Source of the DNA: Methanoregula sp. | GTDB lineage: Archaea > Halobacteriota > Methanomicrobia > Methanomicrobiales > Methanospirillaceae | DNA length: 64,000 bases | Reading direction: 5' to 3' | Assembly: GCA_030694985.1 (NCBI GenBank) | Contig: JAUYTV010000009.1 | Span: 19,964-83,963 of the forward strand | Shown here: piece by piece, positions 17,487-26,277 of the stretch | Numbering within the stretch: position 1 is the first letter of the stretch | Layout: the number at the start of each line of letters is the position of its first letter | The notes under the pieces: generated by a model | Seen by the model: the letters and a program-made list of their open reading frames with translations, nothing else | The model's database searches: none | Told to the model about the DNA's origin: nothing | Translations under genes and position numbers: made by a program

Positions 17487-18350
17487 TTATTCCCACCGGT
17501 GCTGGTAACCGCGCTTTGCAATCGTTATGCCATCAGCAGTGACTGTTTTTTGTGCCACCACGGTCCCGATCACTGTTGAAGGAACTCCGGCAACAGGAAA
17601 TTTGTCGGGGGAGAGCGTAAAGATCAGTTCGTAATCCCCACCGCCATGGAGCGCGAGTTCACGTGCCTGATCAAAGGGGATACACGGGGCAAGGGGCAAT
17701 TTTGAAACATCAATCGCAAACCCGCACCCGTTGACACTTGCCAGATCATAGAGCGAGAGGGCAATCCCGTCACTGTCATCCATCATTGCACTGACACCCG
17801 CCCGCCCGAGACGCTGGCCTTCTTCTACCCGGGGCTGCGGCTCAAAGAGGGCCTTTTCGAACTGGAGATACCCGTCAAGCCGTGCCTGCGCCTGACCGGG
17901 GGTTCCTGTGATGCAGACAAGATCGCCTGGTTTGGCACCCTTCCGCCGCACAATATGGTCTTTATCAACCAGCCCCAGCCCGGTCGTTACCACGGTGAGC
18001 TCACCATGCCGGTCAATATCGCCACCTATGATGTTAGCACCATATTTTTTACAACAGTCCTGTGCCCCTTGCATAACACCGGACAGGGACCTCCAGTCAT
18101 CCAAACCTACGGCAATAAGGAGATATTTCGGGGCCGCTCCCATACTTGCAATGTCAGAGAGGGTGACTGCTGCACTCATCCAGCCAGCCTGCCAGTCCGT
18201 CATTCCTTCTACAAAATCGGTAGTCCGGTGGAGCATGTCGGTTGTCACTACCAGGATCTGTTCACCACACGGCAACTCGGCACAGTCATCAAGGCATTTC
18301 TCACGCCCGACTACACCCATCACCACGTTTAAGAGCTCACGATCATCCAC
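17487..18350 (-). CDS. thiL: Thiamine-monophosphate kinase
   Basis: A 287-residue enzyme of the PurM/ThiL fold that phosphorylates thiamine monophosphate to the diphosphate cofactor with ATP. Visible features are VVTTDMLHRTTDF (metal/substrate binding), LSDIASMGAAPKY, the glycine-rich NIIGGDIDRHGELTV, MMDDSDGIALSL, and HGGGDYELIFT near the C-terminus. The start is a GTG at 18350 with a strong GGAGGTGA ribosome-binding site, inside the end of the DUF460 gene (8-bp overlap). Confidence 0.94.
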   Translation of the reverse strand: MDDRELLNVVMGVVGREKCLDDCAELPCGEQILVVTTDMLHRTTDFVEGMTDWQAGWMSAAVTLSDIASMGAAPKYLLIAVGLDDWRSLSGVMQGAQDCCKKYGANIIGGDIDRHGELTVVTTGLGLVDKDHIVRRKGAKPGDLVCITGTPGQAQARLDGYLQFEKALFEPQPRVEEGQRLGRAGVSAMMDDSDGIALSLYDLASVNGCGFAIDVSKLPLAPCIPFDQARELALHGGGDYELIFTLSPDKFPVAGVPSTVIGTVVAQKTVTADGITIAKRGYQHRWE

Positions 18351-20310
18351 TCTTCTTCACCTCCTTACCCCGTTCGCTCTTGTACTCCTTGAATATGTGC
18401 TCAATCATTTCCGTCTTTTTCTCCCGTTCATGCTGAACCTGTACACCCTGCCACTGGATCAGGGCCTGATCAAGCGTCTCTTTCCCGCAGAGTCCCTGCT
18501 TACCCCGAACCTGAACCCCCGCTTCCTTATCATTAAGAAGGGGAACTCCGGCTTCGCGGAAGGAGGGAAAGAGCCGCGGATCACACTTTGCAAGAACCAC
18601 AGACCCGGCAACCACCGCTTTAACCCGCATTTCAGCGAGATCCTTGACAACACTCCTACCCCAGCCATCGATACGGGTGACAAAGACAACATCTCCCTCA
18701 TCGATTCCCACATCTTCAATGAGCCTTCTGATACCGTCTTTTGTCAGCGTGTCCATCACTTTTACCGGGACAACCTCGCCATCAATGGAGAGTTCAGCAA
18801 ACTGTTTGATCCGTGCTAACCGTTTGGCAAGGTTCCGGTTATGGCGTTCCTCTTTTCGTAAATGCTTTTTTAAGCTCTGGATAGCCTCATCCTTTTTTAC
18901 TACTTCTGCATCCTTTGCCAGTTCGGAGTCGCGGTTTGTCTGAACCTTCCGGATGCGTGCTTGCAGGCGGTGAATCTCGTAATTCTTGCTTTTGATCTCT
19001 TCTTGCAGTTCAGAAACAAACGTGCGAAGTCGCTTGACCATGCCATCTAAGACCCGCACCCGTTCATCGTGTTTCTCATCGACACGGACCGGAGGGGGTT
19101 CCCGTTGGGGGGCAGGAGACGTGCTGCCATTCATCTCAATGAGAATGTGCTCCAACGACTGACCGCGGATCACCCGTGCCCGGACTTCATCGAGATCGTG
19201 ACCCGGGGGAATCCGCTTTAACAGGTTCTGGAACTTGTGCCGGTACTGGCGGTATGCATCGAGAGCTGCCGATAGCGCGTCCCGCTCGTGATCATTCCCA
19301 TACGAAAAGGGGGCAGAAAGCTCCAGCTTGGTCTCAACACTCACATCCTGTTTCGGGGTATATGCAACAGCACTGAACGCCCGGCGGATCTTCTCAACAG
19401 AAAATGGCATATCCTGCACATCGGATGCAATGATTAAGGGTTTTCCGACTTTGTAGAGCGACTCGATCACATCTCCCATATTCATCTGCCGGGAACTCTG
19501 GAGGTGCAGGAGGTTCCCGTCGAGATCCAGTGCGGCAAAAGCGGTGGTAGTCCCGGGGTCAATTCCGACAATCAGGTAACGCGGCTTTCCTGATAGCGGG
19601 CGGTACTGGATCCGTTCGAGCCGTTTGCCATTGATTCGCACCTGCACATCGGAACCACGGCAGGTGGAAACGGGTACCTGGTCACGGGTAGTAAAGACCC
19701 GGAATACCACCCGGCTGCACCCGCCAAATGCCCGGGTCTCCTTCTTCTCATATCTCAGCCCGGCTGCGACAAGGGCCTGTTCAATCTCGCGCCCTTTGAG
19801 TTGCACGGCCCCGTGGATCTTACGCACGTAACGGTTCTGGCTCCATCCCCCCTTTCCTAACGAGCGGTGCCGGCTCACGATGATCTCGCTCTCGTTCTCA
19901 AACGCGATCACCTCGGCGCCTGCACCAAGAGAGGCAACCTGTGCACTGGTCCTTGCTTCAGCAAAGGGATCGAAACGGTTGAAACTGATATTGTACCGGG
20001 CGGCAACTTTACCAAGCGTTTCCTTGCGCTCACCGCCGGTCACCTGAACCAGCCGGGTCTGCGGGGGTAACCCTTGTAAAAAGAAGTAGAGTTCCTTCTG
20101 GTCCGCAGCAATCTCCTGCAGGCTGTCCACAGCAAGGATATCGGGTTGTTCCTCCTGGAGCATGCGAAAGAGCCGGAACAGCGAGACTTCGGATTCGCTC
20201 ACGATCGTTGGGCCTTCCATCCGGATCAAGGCATAGACCGGCCTTTTGGTGCGTGATCTTACCGATCCTTTGATGATATCGATGCCAAAGACACTCAGCC
20301 GGTCACGCAT
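18343..20310 (-). CDS. DUF460 family RNase H-fold protein
   Basis: A 655-residue archaeal protein of unknown exact function. An N-terminal domain (1-230) is followed by an RNase H/RuvC-like domain starting IVGIDPGTTTAFAALDLDG (about 246-265) and containing DHERDALSAALDAY, which supply acidic residues expected in a nuclease core. Residues about 430-520 form a long charged coiled coil, and the C-terminus (about 525-620) is a small alpha/beta domain. It overlaps rio2 by 16 bp upstream and thiL by 8 bp downstream. Confidence 0.88.
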   Translation of the reverse strand: MRDRLSVFGIDIIKGSVRSRTKRPVYALIRMEGPTIVSESEVSLFRLFRMLQEEQPDILAVDSLQEIAADQKELYFFLQGLPPQTRLVQVTGGERKETLGKVAARYNISFNRFDPFAEARTSAQVASLGAGAEVIAFENESEIIVSRHRSLGKGGWSQNRYVRKIHGAVQLKGREIEQALVAAGLRYEKKETRAFGGCSRVVFRVFTTRDQVPVSTCRGSDVQVRINGKRLERIQYRPLSGKPRYLIVGIDPGTTTAFAALDLDGNLLHLQSSRQMNMGDVIESLYKVGKPLIIASDVQDMPFSVEKIRRAFSAVAYTPKQDVSVETKLELSAPFSYGNDHERDALSAALDAYRQYRHKFQNLLKRIPPGHDLDEVRARVIRGQSLEHILIEMNGSTSPAPQREPPPVRVDEKHDERVRVLDGMVKRLRTFVSELQEEIKSKNYEIHRLQARIRKVQTNRDSELAKDAEVVKKDEAIQSLKKHLRKEERHNRNLAKRLARIKQFAELSIDGEVVPVKVMDTLTKDGIRRLIEDVGIDEGDVVFVTRIDGWGRSVVKDLAEMRVKAVVAGSVVLAKCDPRLFPSFREAGVPLLNDKEAGVQVRGKQGLCGKETLDQALIQWQGVQVQHEREKKTEMIEHIFKEYKSERGKEVKKSG

Positions 20311-21152
20311 TGTATCGCATCCTCACGGTCATACGTAAGTTTGTATTTCCGTTTAAAATACGTAAGGATGTTATCAATATCCCGGTTAAGGGTGGTTTCT
20401 GCATTCGGATGAGAGATCTCTATCCACTGGGGCCAGTCGATGAGTACGCATTTGCCATCTTCCATTAAGATGTTGTATTCCGAGAGGTCGGAATGGATTA
20501 TGCCTTCCTTGTATGCAATGCGGACATTTTCCAGGATCTCATCGAGCACCTCGGCAGGAGCCTCCAACCGGCAGCGGTTGAGATTCATACCCTGGATAAG
20601 CGCCATTACCACGGTATGACGGTTCTGTGCAACAGGGAGCGGAACGCTGACTTTCGGGTGAAGAGCCACCAGCGCCTTATACTCCCGTTCGGCAGAGAGC
20701 TTCGATGCGATGAGCCATGGGCAATGCCCCCCTTCTGTCATATACTCCCGGTTGACCCGGGCTGAATTGAAGGATCGCCCCCCGATCCGGTGGAACTTTA
20801 TCGCAACCGGCCCGAGACCAAGAGCCTCATAGACAACCGATTCCTTGCCTTCACCAATCTGCGTTCCCAGCGCAGAGATCGTTCCTTTCCTTGTGAGACT
20901 TGCAAGTGCAAGCGTGTCATATCCCCCAAAAACAAGGGCATACCCATCGTAGGGTACCGGGTTGAACCGCACCATGCCCCATTCAATTAAGCGTGCCAAC
21001 CGGTAATTCACTTCGGATTCTGCAAACCCGGTACTGGTTATCAACTGTTCAAGGGGAATCCATGCATAGCGTGACATCTGGCGCTCAAGCACCGAAAGAA
21101 TAGTTTTTTCGTATTTATGCAGGGTGCGGATGTGTTCCGCAGAGACGGCCAT
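20295..21152 (-). CDS. rio2: RIO2 family serine/threonine protein kinase
   Basis: A 285-residue atypical kinase implicated in small ribosomal subunit maturation. An N-terminal winged helix (about 10-90) precedes the kinase domain, with GEGKESVVYEA as nucleotide loop, AIKFHR containing the ATP-binding Lys, catalytic IIHSDLSEYNILM, and the metal-binding Asp in LIDWPQW. The ATG at 21152 is preferred because a TATA element (ACTATAAA region, 21178-21184) lies about 28 bp away; a longer frame from 21233 would include the promoter. Confidence 0.93.
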   Translation of the reverse strand: MAVSAEHIRTLHKYEKTILSVLERQMSRYAWIPLEQLITSTGFAESEVNYRLARLIEWGMVRFNPVPYDGYALVFGGYDTLALASLTRKGTISALGTQIGEGKESVVYEALGLGPVAIKFHRIGGRSFNSARVNREYMTEGGHCPWLIASKLSAEREYKALVALHPKVSVPLPVAQNRHTVVMALIQGMNLNRCRLEAPAEVLDEILENVRIAYKEGIIHSDLSEYNILMEDGKCVLIDWPQWIEISHPNAETTLNRDIDNILTYFKRKYKLTYDREDAIQCVTG

Positions 21153-21264
21153 AATCGTTAGAGTGGTTATGTGCCGGACTATAAAATCACTCCTTACTGC
21201 CACCAGAGACCATTTCATCAAAACCTTAAACATCTTTTGTCCTCCAATAAAAGTGAGTCAGAGC

Positions 21265-22158
21265 ATGAAGTGCAGCAAGTGTCTTCAGGATGCAATATTT
21301 TTCCAGCCCTATTCGGGGCTGCATCTCTGCGGTCAGCACATTATTGCAGATGTTGAAGCCAAGGCAAAAAAGGTGATACGAGCTCACGGATGGCTCAAGA
21401 GCAGAGATCACATAGCAGTGCTTCTTTTTGGGGACCAGGGCGGCAGTGCGCTCCTGTATTTCTTAAAAAAACTCACGGAACAGCGCAGCGATATACGGAT
21501 CACTGCTTTAATTATTACTGATAAAAAAAGCATTGGCAGCAACACTTTGCGTGCAAAGCATATCGCTGAGTGCCTGGATACAGAGTTTCTTGAAGTATCG
21601 CTATCAGAAGAATCCGAGTGCGGGGCAGGAACACTTGCGGCAAAAAACCCGGAGATCTCATCACTGCCAATGTTTCCCACATCCGATTCCATACTGCCCG
21701 ACGGGATTGCACAAAAGCACGGAATCACAAAGATTGCATGGGGACTTTGCCTCGATGATGCGGCAGGGGTAGTACTTGATCATATCATCCGGGGCGATGG
21801 GGAAAAACTGGTCCGGAACAGCTCCTTTGGAGATGCCATTATCCGAATCTGTCCGTTCATTGCAGTTACTGCAGCAGAAATATCCCTGTATGCAGAACTC
21901 TGCGGATGTGGCAATGAAATGACCATCAATCCGGAACCGGGAGATGGACTGCACAAGGACGTGAACGACATGCTGGACCACTATACAGATAACCACCCTG
22001 CAACAAAATATGCACTCCTGAATCTGGGAGAAAACCTCATGGGTCTCACAACAGGCATCGCAGGTCTCATCTATGCCTGTGAATGTTACGGGAAATACCA
22101 GCAGGGGATCTGCAATGACGGCTCAATCTCCATTGAGGTGACGAATGTCGCACGTTAA
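21265..22158 (+). CDS. TtuA/Ncs6-like PP-loop superfamily protein with degenerate ATP loop
   Basis: A 297-residue protein related to tRNA 2-thiolation enzymes. The N-terminal zinc site (C3, C6, C22, H25 in CSKC...LCGQH) matches the Ncs6/TtuA zinc finger. The region where the PP-loop SGGxDS should lie reads LLFGDQGGSALL (53-64), so the ATP-pyrophosphatase motif is not intact. The rest keeps the alpha/beta layout (TALIITDKK strand, KIAWGLCLDDAA). It may be a divergent paralogue with altered chemistry. The stop overlaps the next gene by 14 bp. Confidence 0.7.
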   Translation: MKCSKCLQDAIFFQPYSGLHLCGQHIIADVEAKAKKVIRAHGWLKSRDHIAVLLFGDQGGSALLYFLKKLTEQRSDIRITALIITDKKSIGSNTLRAKHIAECLDTEFLEVSLSEESECGAGTLAAKNPEISSLPMFPTSDSILPDGIAQKHGITKIAWGLCLDDAAGVVLDHIIRGDGEKLVRNSSFGDAIIRICPFIAVTAAEISLYAELCGCGNEMTINPEPGDGLHKDVNDMLDHYTDNHPATKYALLNLGENLMGLTTGIAGLIYACECYGKYQQGICNDGSISIEVTNVAR

Positions 22159-22474
22159 ACAGGGCAGGATCTGGAGGGCGATCCGGAATTCTTTGGGCAT
22201 CCAGATATCCATTTATTTCATAGCATTTGCACTGCTCATTATTCTTTACACGTACATTTTCCACCTGTTTTATCCACTGCCGGGAAACAAATCCATCACA
22301 TGGGCAAGTGCGCTTTTGTTTGTAGTCCAGTCTATGACAACGGTCGGGTATGGTGAGATCCTCCCATTCAGATATCTCCATTATGCAGGAGCAGAAGAGA
22401 TCGTTTTTGAAGGAGATGCCCTCATAGCAGTCGGGAATACAGGACAGTTGAAAAAGTTCATTCATCGGGTATAA
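22145..22474 (+). pseudogene. K+ channel with internal deletion (pore fused to TrkA-C end)
   Basis: A 109-residue frame. Residues 1-77 match an ion channel: a helix at about 21-42, a pore helix, and the selectivity filter TTVGYGE (65-71). The sequence then jumps to AGAEEIVFEGDALIAVGNTGQLKKF (81-105), which is the end of a TrkA-C regulatory domain. The second transmembrane helix, the whole RCK N-domain and most of TrkA-C are missing, with the frame kept. A strong ribosome-binding site (GAGGTGA) remains. It probably derives from a MthK-like channel by in-frame deletion and is unlikely to conduct alone. Confidence 0.7.
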
Positions 22475-22490
22475 CAAAGAGGAAGCGCAA

Positions 22491-23255
22491 ATGGCAGCAG
22501 ATCTTGGGTGCAGGTTGGGACAGATTGAACAGATGATCCGGTACGCTTACTGGAACAGCGGGTGCACGGGTATTGTTCTTGGGGTGAGCGGGGGTATAGA
22601 CTCTGCAGTAGCAGCAGCGTTCTGTTGCCGGGCGATTGGCCCAAAAAAAGTACTTGGGCTTTCTCTTCCCTCTGCAATCAGCAATCTTAAAGATTGTAAG
22701 GATGCGGCTACACTCTGTGCCCAGCTTGGCATGGAACACAGAGTTGTCAGTATCGAACCAATGCTTGAAGGATTTAAGACCATACCGGATTATTCCCCCT
22801 CACGTTACCTGACCGGGAACCTGATGGCCCGGATCAGGATGGCAGTTATTTATTATCATGCCAACTTAGACCACAGACTCGTCTGCGGCACATCCAACCG
22901 TAGCGAGTATATGCTCGGTTACTGCACAAAATTCGGAGATAACGCGGCTGATATCCAGCCAATCATCCACATGTACAAGGATGAAATCTATGAAGCTGCA
23001 AAGGAGCTGAAGATTCCGGATCATATCGTAAAAAAAGCCCCATCTGCCGGGTTATGGGAGGGGCAGAGTGACGAAAGCGAGATCGGTCTTTCTTACGCTG
23101 ATATAGATGCATCATTAAGAGCCCTTGAACGTCACCAGTGGAAGGCAACAACACCAACTGAAGAAAAAGTCCTTGCACTGGTAAAGAAAAGTGAGCACAA
23201 GCGACTCTCAGCACCTGACCTTTTAGCCGCCCTGCAAAATTGCCAGAATATTTAG
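22491..23255 (+). CDS. nadE: NH3-dependent NAD+ synthetase
   Basis: A 254-residue enzyme that converts deamido-NAD to NAD using ATP and ammonia, the last step of NAD synthesis. The PP-loop is GVSGGIDSA (32-40). GTSNRSEYMLGYCTKFGD and APSAGLWEGQSDESEIG are the usual substrate-binding segments. There is no glutaminase domain, so it is the short ammonia-using form. AGAGGA lies before the ATG. It follows the channel remnant by 16 bp on the same strand. Confidence 0.96.
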   Translation: MAADLGCRLGQIEQMIRYAYWNSGCTGIVLGVSGGIDSAVAAAFCCRAIGPKKVLGLSLPSAISNLKDCKDAATLCAQLGMEHRVVSIEPMLEGFKTIPDYSPSRYLTGNLMARIRMAVIYYHANLDHRLVCGTSNRSEYMLGYCTKFGDNAADIQPIIHMYKDEIYEAAKELKIPDHIVKKAPSAGLWEGQSDESEIGLSYADIDASLRALERHQWKATTPTEEKVLALVKKSEHKRLSAPDLLAALQNCQNI

Positions 23256-23300
23256 CAATTGTCCCGACAAAAAAAGGCAACGGGAGAGCCCGTCCAAGCC

Positions 23301-24608
23301 TCACTTCTTCTTTCTCATTACACGTAAGTAATACCCGGCGCCAATAACAATAATTACGATAGCAACGAGTGCCGGAAGCATTGATACCAGACCGCTTGAT
23401 GCAGGTTTTGGATCTACAGATACCGGTACTTTGAACGTATCTGATACCTGGCTGTTGTCGAGTGCATCCCGGTAGCGTATCTCAGCATCCAGCAGATAGG
23501 TCTTGATCACTGCATCATCTCCGGCATGTACCTGATAACGGGCTGTCGCTGTTTCCCCGGGTTTTAAATCCCCAATATAACTGGTATCATCTGAACTGGT
23601 AAACGGATCAACTGCAGAGATCCGGGCCTGAGAATGATAGGCTGTGGTATCACCGTTATTCTTGTACTCAACGTTAATCACGGTGTCCGAACCCTGAATG
23701 ACACTGGCAGGTGATGAGGTTACTGAAAAAGAAAGTTTCCCCCCAATGGGAATGCCCACCGTATCTGTAGCGGATGTAACAATATCCCCGTCCCGGTTTT
23801 CATAGGTGACAATGACATCTAAGGGATAGGTCTGTTTTGCAGCATCGCCTGATACTGCCACCTTGTACCTGCAGGTAACAATTCCATTGCGCGGGAAGTC
23901 CCCGACAAAAACGCTGCTGTCGGTGGGGATGATCGGGCTTTGACCGTTACGAATGATCTTAACGGTTGCTTTCTTTCCGTCTTCAAACCCGATATTTTTT
24001 ATTGTCAGGTTGAGATATCCGCCGCTCCCGACATTCAGGTTCTCTGGCACTGCTTCGATGACGTTGATCTTCACTTGGGGTTTGATCTTTATCGTCAGGG
24101 GGATTGTTTCACTTACAACGCGGTAGTGATTCTGAAGAGAATCCCCGGCACTATTGTCAGCGGATGCAAGGTAAGTGTACTGGATCGTAAGAGGGACCTG
24201 GTACTCCCCCATAGAGGCGTTGGAAAGGATTTTTGCCAGGATCGGGACTGTCACTAGCCCCTGAGTCTTGATATCACCGACATTCTTTGGATCAGATTTG
24301 ATAATAATCGGTGCACTTCCCGGTGCGAGTCCGACCTTTACCATCATTGCGGTTGTAGGAAGAACATCACGCTCGATGGTGCCGGTTACATTAAATAACG
24401 AAAAGCCAAATTTGGTTGTGTTCACCCCACTGTTCCGTACAATGACATTTATGGTAACATCCTGTGACGGGATGAATTCATTAACACCCGAGATTGTTGC
24501 TGACATTTGAGGACTTGTACCCGGCTGGTAGTCTGTCACACCCATCACCGGCATGATACCGATAAGCAACATTACGAGGAAGATAAGAATTTTTTTTGGA
24601 TTTTTCAT
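23301..24608 (-). CDS. COG1361-type surface protein
   Basis: A 435-residue exported protein. A signal peptide (about 1-23, KILIFLVMLLIGIMPVMG) is followed by three repeated beta-sandwich domains with the NEW3/CARDB-like pattern (VTINVIVRNSG, LNLTIKNIGFEDGKKATVKI, INVEYKNNGDTTAYHSQARI), and a C-terminal membrane helix (about 410-430) ending in basic RVMRKKK. Such proteins sit on the outer face of the membrane in methanogens; their roles are unclear. The GTGATC before the ATG fits an archaeal ribosome-binding site. It is divergent from a TrmB-type regulator across a palindrome. Confidence 0.87.
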   Translation of the reverse strand: MKNPKKILIFLVMLLIGIMPVMGVTDYQPGTSPQMSATISGVNEFIPSQDVTINVIVRNSGVNTTKFGFSLFNVTGTIERDVLPTTAMMVKVGLAPGSAPIIIKSDPKNVGDIKTQGLVTVPILAKILSNASMGEYQVPLTIQYTYLASADNSAGDSLQNHYRVVSETIPLTIKIKPQVKINVIEAVPENLNVGSGGYLNLTIKNIGFEDGKKATVKIIRNGQSPIIPTDSSVFVGDFPRNGIVTCRYKVAVSGDAAKQTYPLDVIVTYENRDGDIVTSATDTVGIPIGGKLSFSVTSSPASVIQGSDTVINVEYKNNGDTTAYHSQARISAVDPFTSSDDTSYIGDLKPGETATARYQVHAGDDAVIKTYLLDAEIRYRDALDNSQVSDTFKVPVSVDPKPASSGLVSMLPALVAIVIIVIGAGYYLRVMRKKK

Positions 24609-24620
24609 TGCCGATCACGT

Positions 24621-24640
24621 GTTGTTATTCTTATAACAAC
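24621..24640. promoter_or_regulatory. Perfect palindrome in the COG1361/trmB divergent promoter
   Basis: Arms GTTGTTAT (24621-24628) and ATAACAAC (24633-24640) are perfectly complementary with a 4-bp centre. The site holds TTATAA and lies in the 57 bp between the two start codons, so a bound protein would block the TATA region of one or both genes. The adjacent TrmB-type regulator is the likely ligand. Inferred from position. Confidence 0.6.
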
Positions 24641-24665
24641 ATTTAATATTGCAGAATATAAAGTC

Positions 24666-25454
24666 ATGTTCCATATGAGATCCTCCTCACCCGACTCGGC
24701 AAAGGTTATTGACTGCCTCAAATCACTCGGTTTGACAAAATACGAGGCACTGGTATATATTGCTCTTTTAAAAGTGGTGAGCGCAACTGCCAGTGAGATC
24801 CATGAAATTTCCACCGTCCCGCGCGCATCCGTGTACACTGTACTCGATCAACTCCAGGAAAAAAGACTCATATCCATAGCCCGTTCAACCCCCAAACGGT
24901 TTGCTGCTCTCTCCCCGGAGGAGGGTGTTGCAATAATGATGAACAGGATCGAACGCGATGCTGCCGATGCCCGCGAGATCCTCTCATCTATCCACCGTGA
25001 ACGAATCCGCCATGAGCAGAGCAGCGAGGAGCTGATATGGAATGTCTATGGAATCGAAAACATAAGGAGGAAACTTACCGATATCATAACCGCTGCCAGC
25101 CACGACATACGGATCATTGCCCACCCCCAGATCATATCACCGGAAATCAGAAAGATGCTAAAAGAAAGAGCAGAGCATGCAGATGTTGAGATTGTCACTA
25201 ACCACTGGGAGGGGGGCGACAAAGGAAAAATGCGAGTCTATGTCAAGAAGCACCCGGAGATGCCCCGCGAACTAGACCGGGTCAAAGATCTGATGGCAGG
25301 TGGCATCTGCATTGTCGATAACCGTCGCGTACTGGTCATACTGGGAACCGGAAAAGAGGATGCTGTGGCACTTTTCTCAGAAACAGAAGGGTTTGTCCGG
25401 TTCTTTTTGCGATATTACAGCCTGATCGGTGACTGGGCAAAAAAGCCGGAATAA
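24666..25454 (+). CDS. TrmB family transcriptional regulator
   Basis: A 262-residue regulator. The N-terminal winged helix (about 12-80) has the TrmB pattern CLKSLGLTKYEALVYIALL and recognition helix VPRASVYTVLDQLQEK. The C-terminal ~160 residues form a ligand-sensing phospholipase D-like domain containing IRIIAHPQIIS and GGICIVDNRRVLV. The ligand is unknown. The ATG at 24666 is favoured because it lies about 30 bp from TTATAA, suggesting a leaderless mRNA. It probably regulates itself and the divergent surface protein gene. Confidence 0.9.
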   Translation: MFHMRSSSPDSAKVIDCLKSLGLTKYEALVYIALLKVVSATASEIHEISTVPRASVYTVLDQLQEKRLISIARSTPKRFAALSPEEGVAIMMNRIERDAADAREILSSIHRERIRHEQSSEELIWNVYGIENIRRKLTDIITAASHDIRIIAHPQIISPEIRKMLKERAEHADVEIVTNHWEGGDKGKMRVYVKKHPEMPRELDRVKDLMAGGICIVDNRRVLVILGTGKEDAVALFSETEGFVRFFLRYYSLIGDWAKKPE

Positions 25455-25471
25455 AAAAACGTTTTTACTTT

Positions 25472-26236
25472 TTAATAATCCCTGATCTCGTCCATCTGCC
25501 GGATGTCCATCAGACCCTTCATTGCCTGCGTCTGAACCCACCGCCCCCCTTCCCGGATAGCCGCCATTGGATTCGTACCGCCAACGGCTGCAATGGCAAC
25601 ATACTGGGGGCTTACGGGCACTCCGAGAAGGGACAGGTTTGGCATACCCACTTCAAGGATACCAGAATAACTGCTGCTCGAAAGTTCGTCAAGCACACTT
25701 CCCACAAGGGGCTCTGCCTCCATATGGAACTCGCGGATATTTGCAAGAATGTTGCCACTTCCCCGTCGCATAACATTGGTTACTGAGGTGGTCTTCTGGG
25801 AAATGAGCACCTGCAGCGGATCGATGGTCGTGTATTCGTACAGGATGATATGCGTAAAGCGGATCGGGGTCCGGTTCTCAATCTCTACTACGCCTCCACC
25901 AATCGGGTTAATCGGAATCCCCCGCCGGATCAAAAGCCCGTCAAAGGTGATGCTGCACATCGTGCAGATACCGGTTAAGCCTTTGGGGATCACAAAATCT
26001 GCAACCGTTTCACCGGAAGCAAAGAACTTAACCATCCCGCTGACACTGACACCGGTTTTGTTTGCATCTTTAAGTATGGATATCGCAAAATCAAGATCTT
26101 CGTTTTTTATCAATGAAAGATTGTACACAACCTTTCCTTCTCCCGCAACCGGATCGAATGTTACCTGAATGGCAAAATCTTCGATATTGTGGTTGACAAA
26201 CTTCAGCGGGAGGGTCATTATACTAATCTCGGACAT
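25472..26236 (-). CDS. DUF128 (NrpR-type effector) domain protein without HTH
   Basis: A 254-residue protein matching the nitrogen-repressor NrpR regulatory domain, recognisable from LSLLGVPVSPQYVAIAAVGGTNPMAA (about 207-232) and the inner GLTGICTMCSITFDGLLIRRGIPI. NrpR normally has a winged helix before one or two such domains and senses 2-oxoglutarate. Here the frame opens straight into the effector domain, so DNA binding would need a partner. An alternative ATG lies at 26218. It is divergent from the gene at 26278. Confidence 0.78.
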   Translation of the reverse strand: MSEISIMTLPLKFVNHNIEDFAIQVTFDPVAGEGKVVYNLSLIKNEDLDFAISILKDANKTGVSVSGMVKFFASGETVADFVIPKGLTGICTMCSITFDGLLIRRGIPINPIGGGVVEIENRTPIRFTHIILYEYTTIDPLQVLISQKTTSVTNVMRRGSGNILANIREFHMEAEPLVGSVLDELSSSSYSGILEVGMPNLSLLGVPVSPQYVAIAAVGGTNPMAAIREGGRWVQTQAMKGLMDIRQMDEIRDY

Positions 26237-26277
26237 AACAATAGAAAAATTGTTCTATAGAGTAGGGCAATTTATGT

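Noticed and set aside
17908..18819. A 303-codon open frame on the plus strand
   Set aside because: It lies wholly antisense to thiL and the DUF460 gene, both strongly supported; its translation has no family features.
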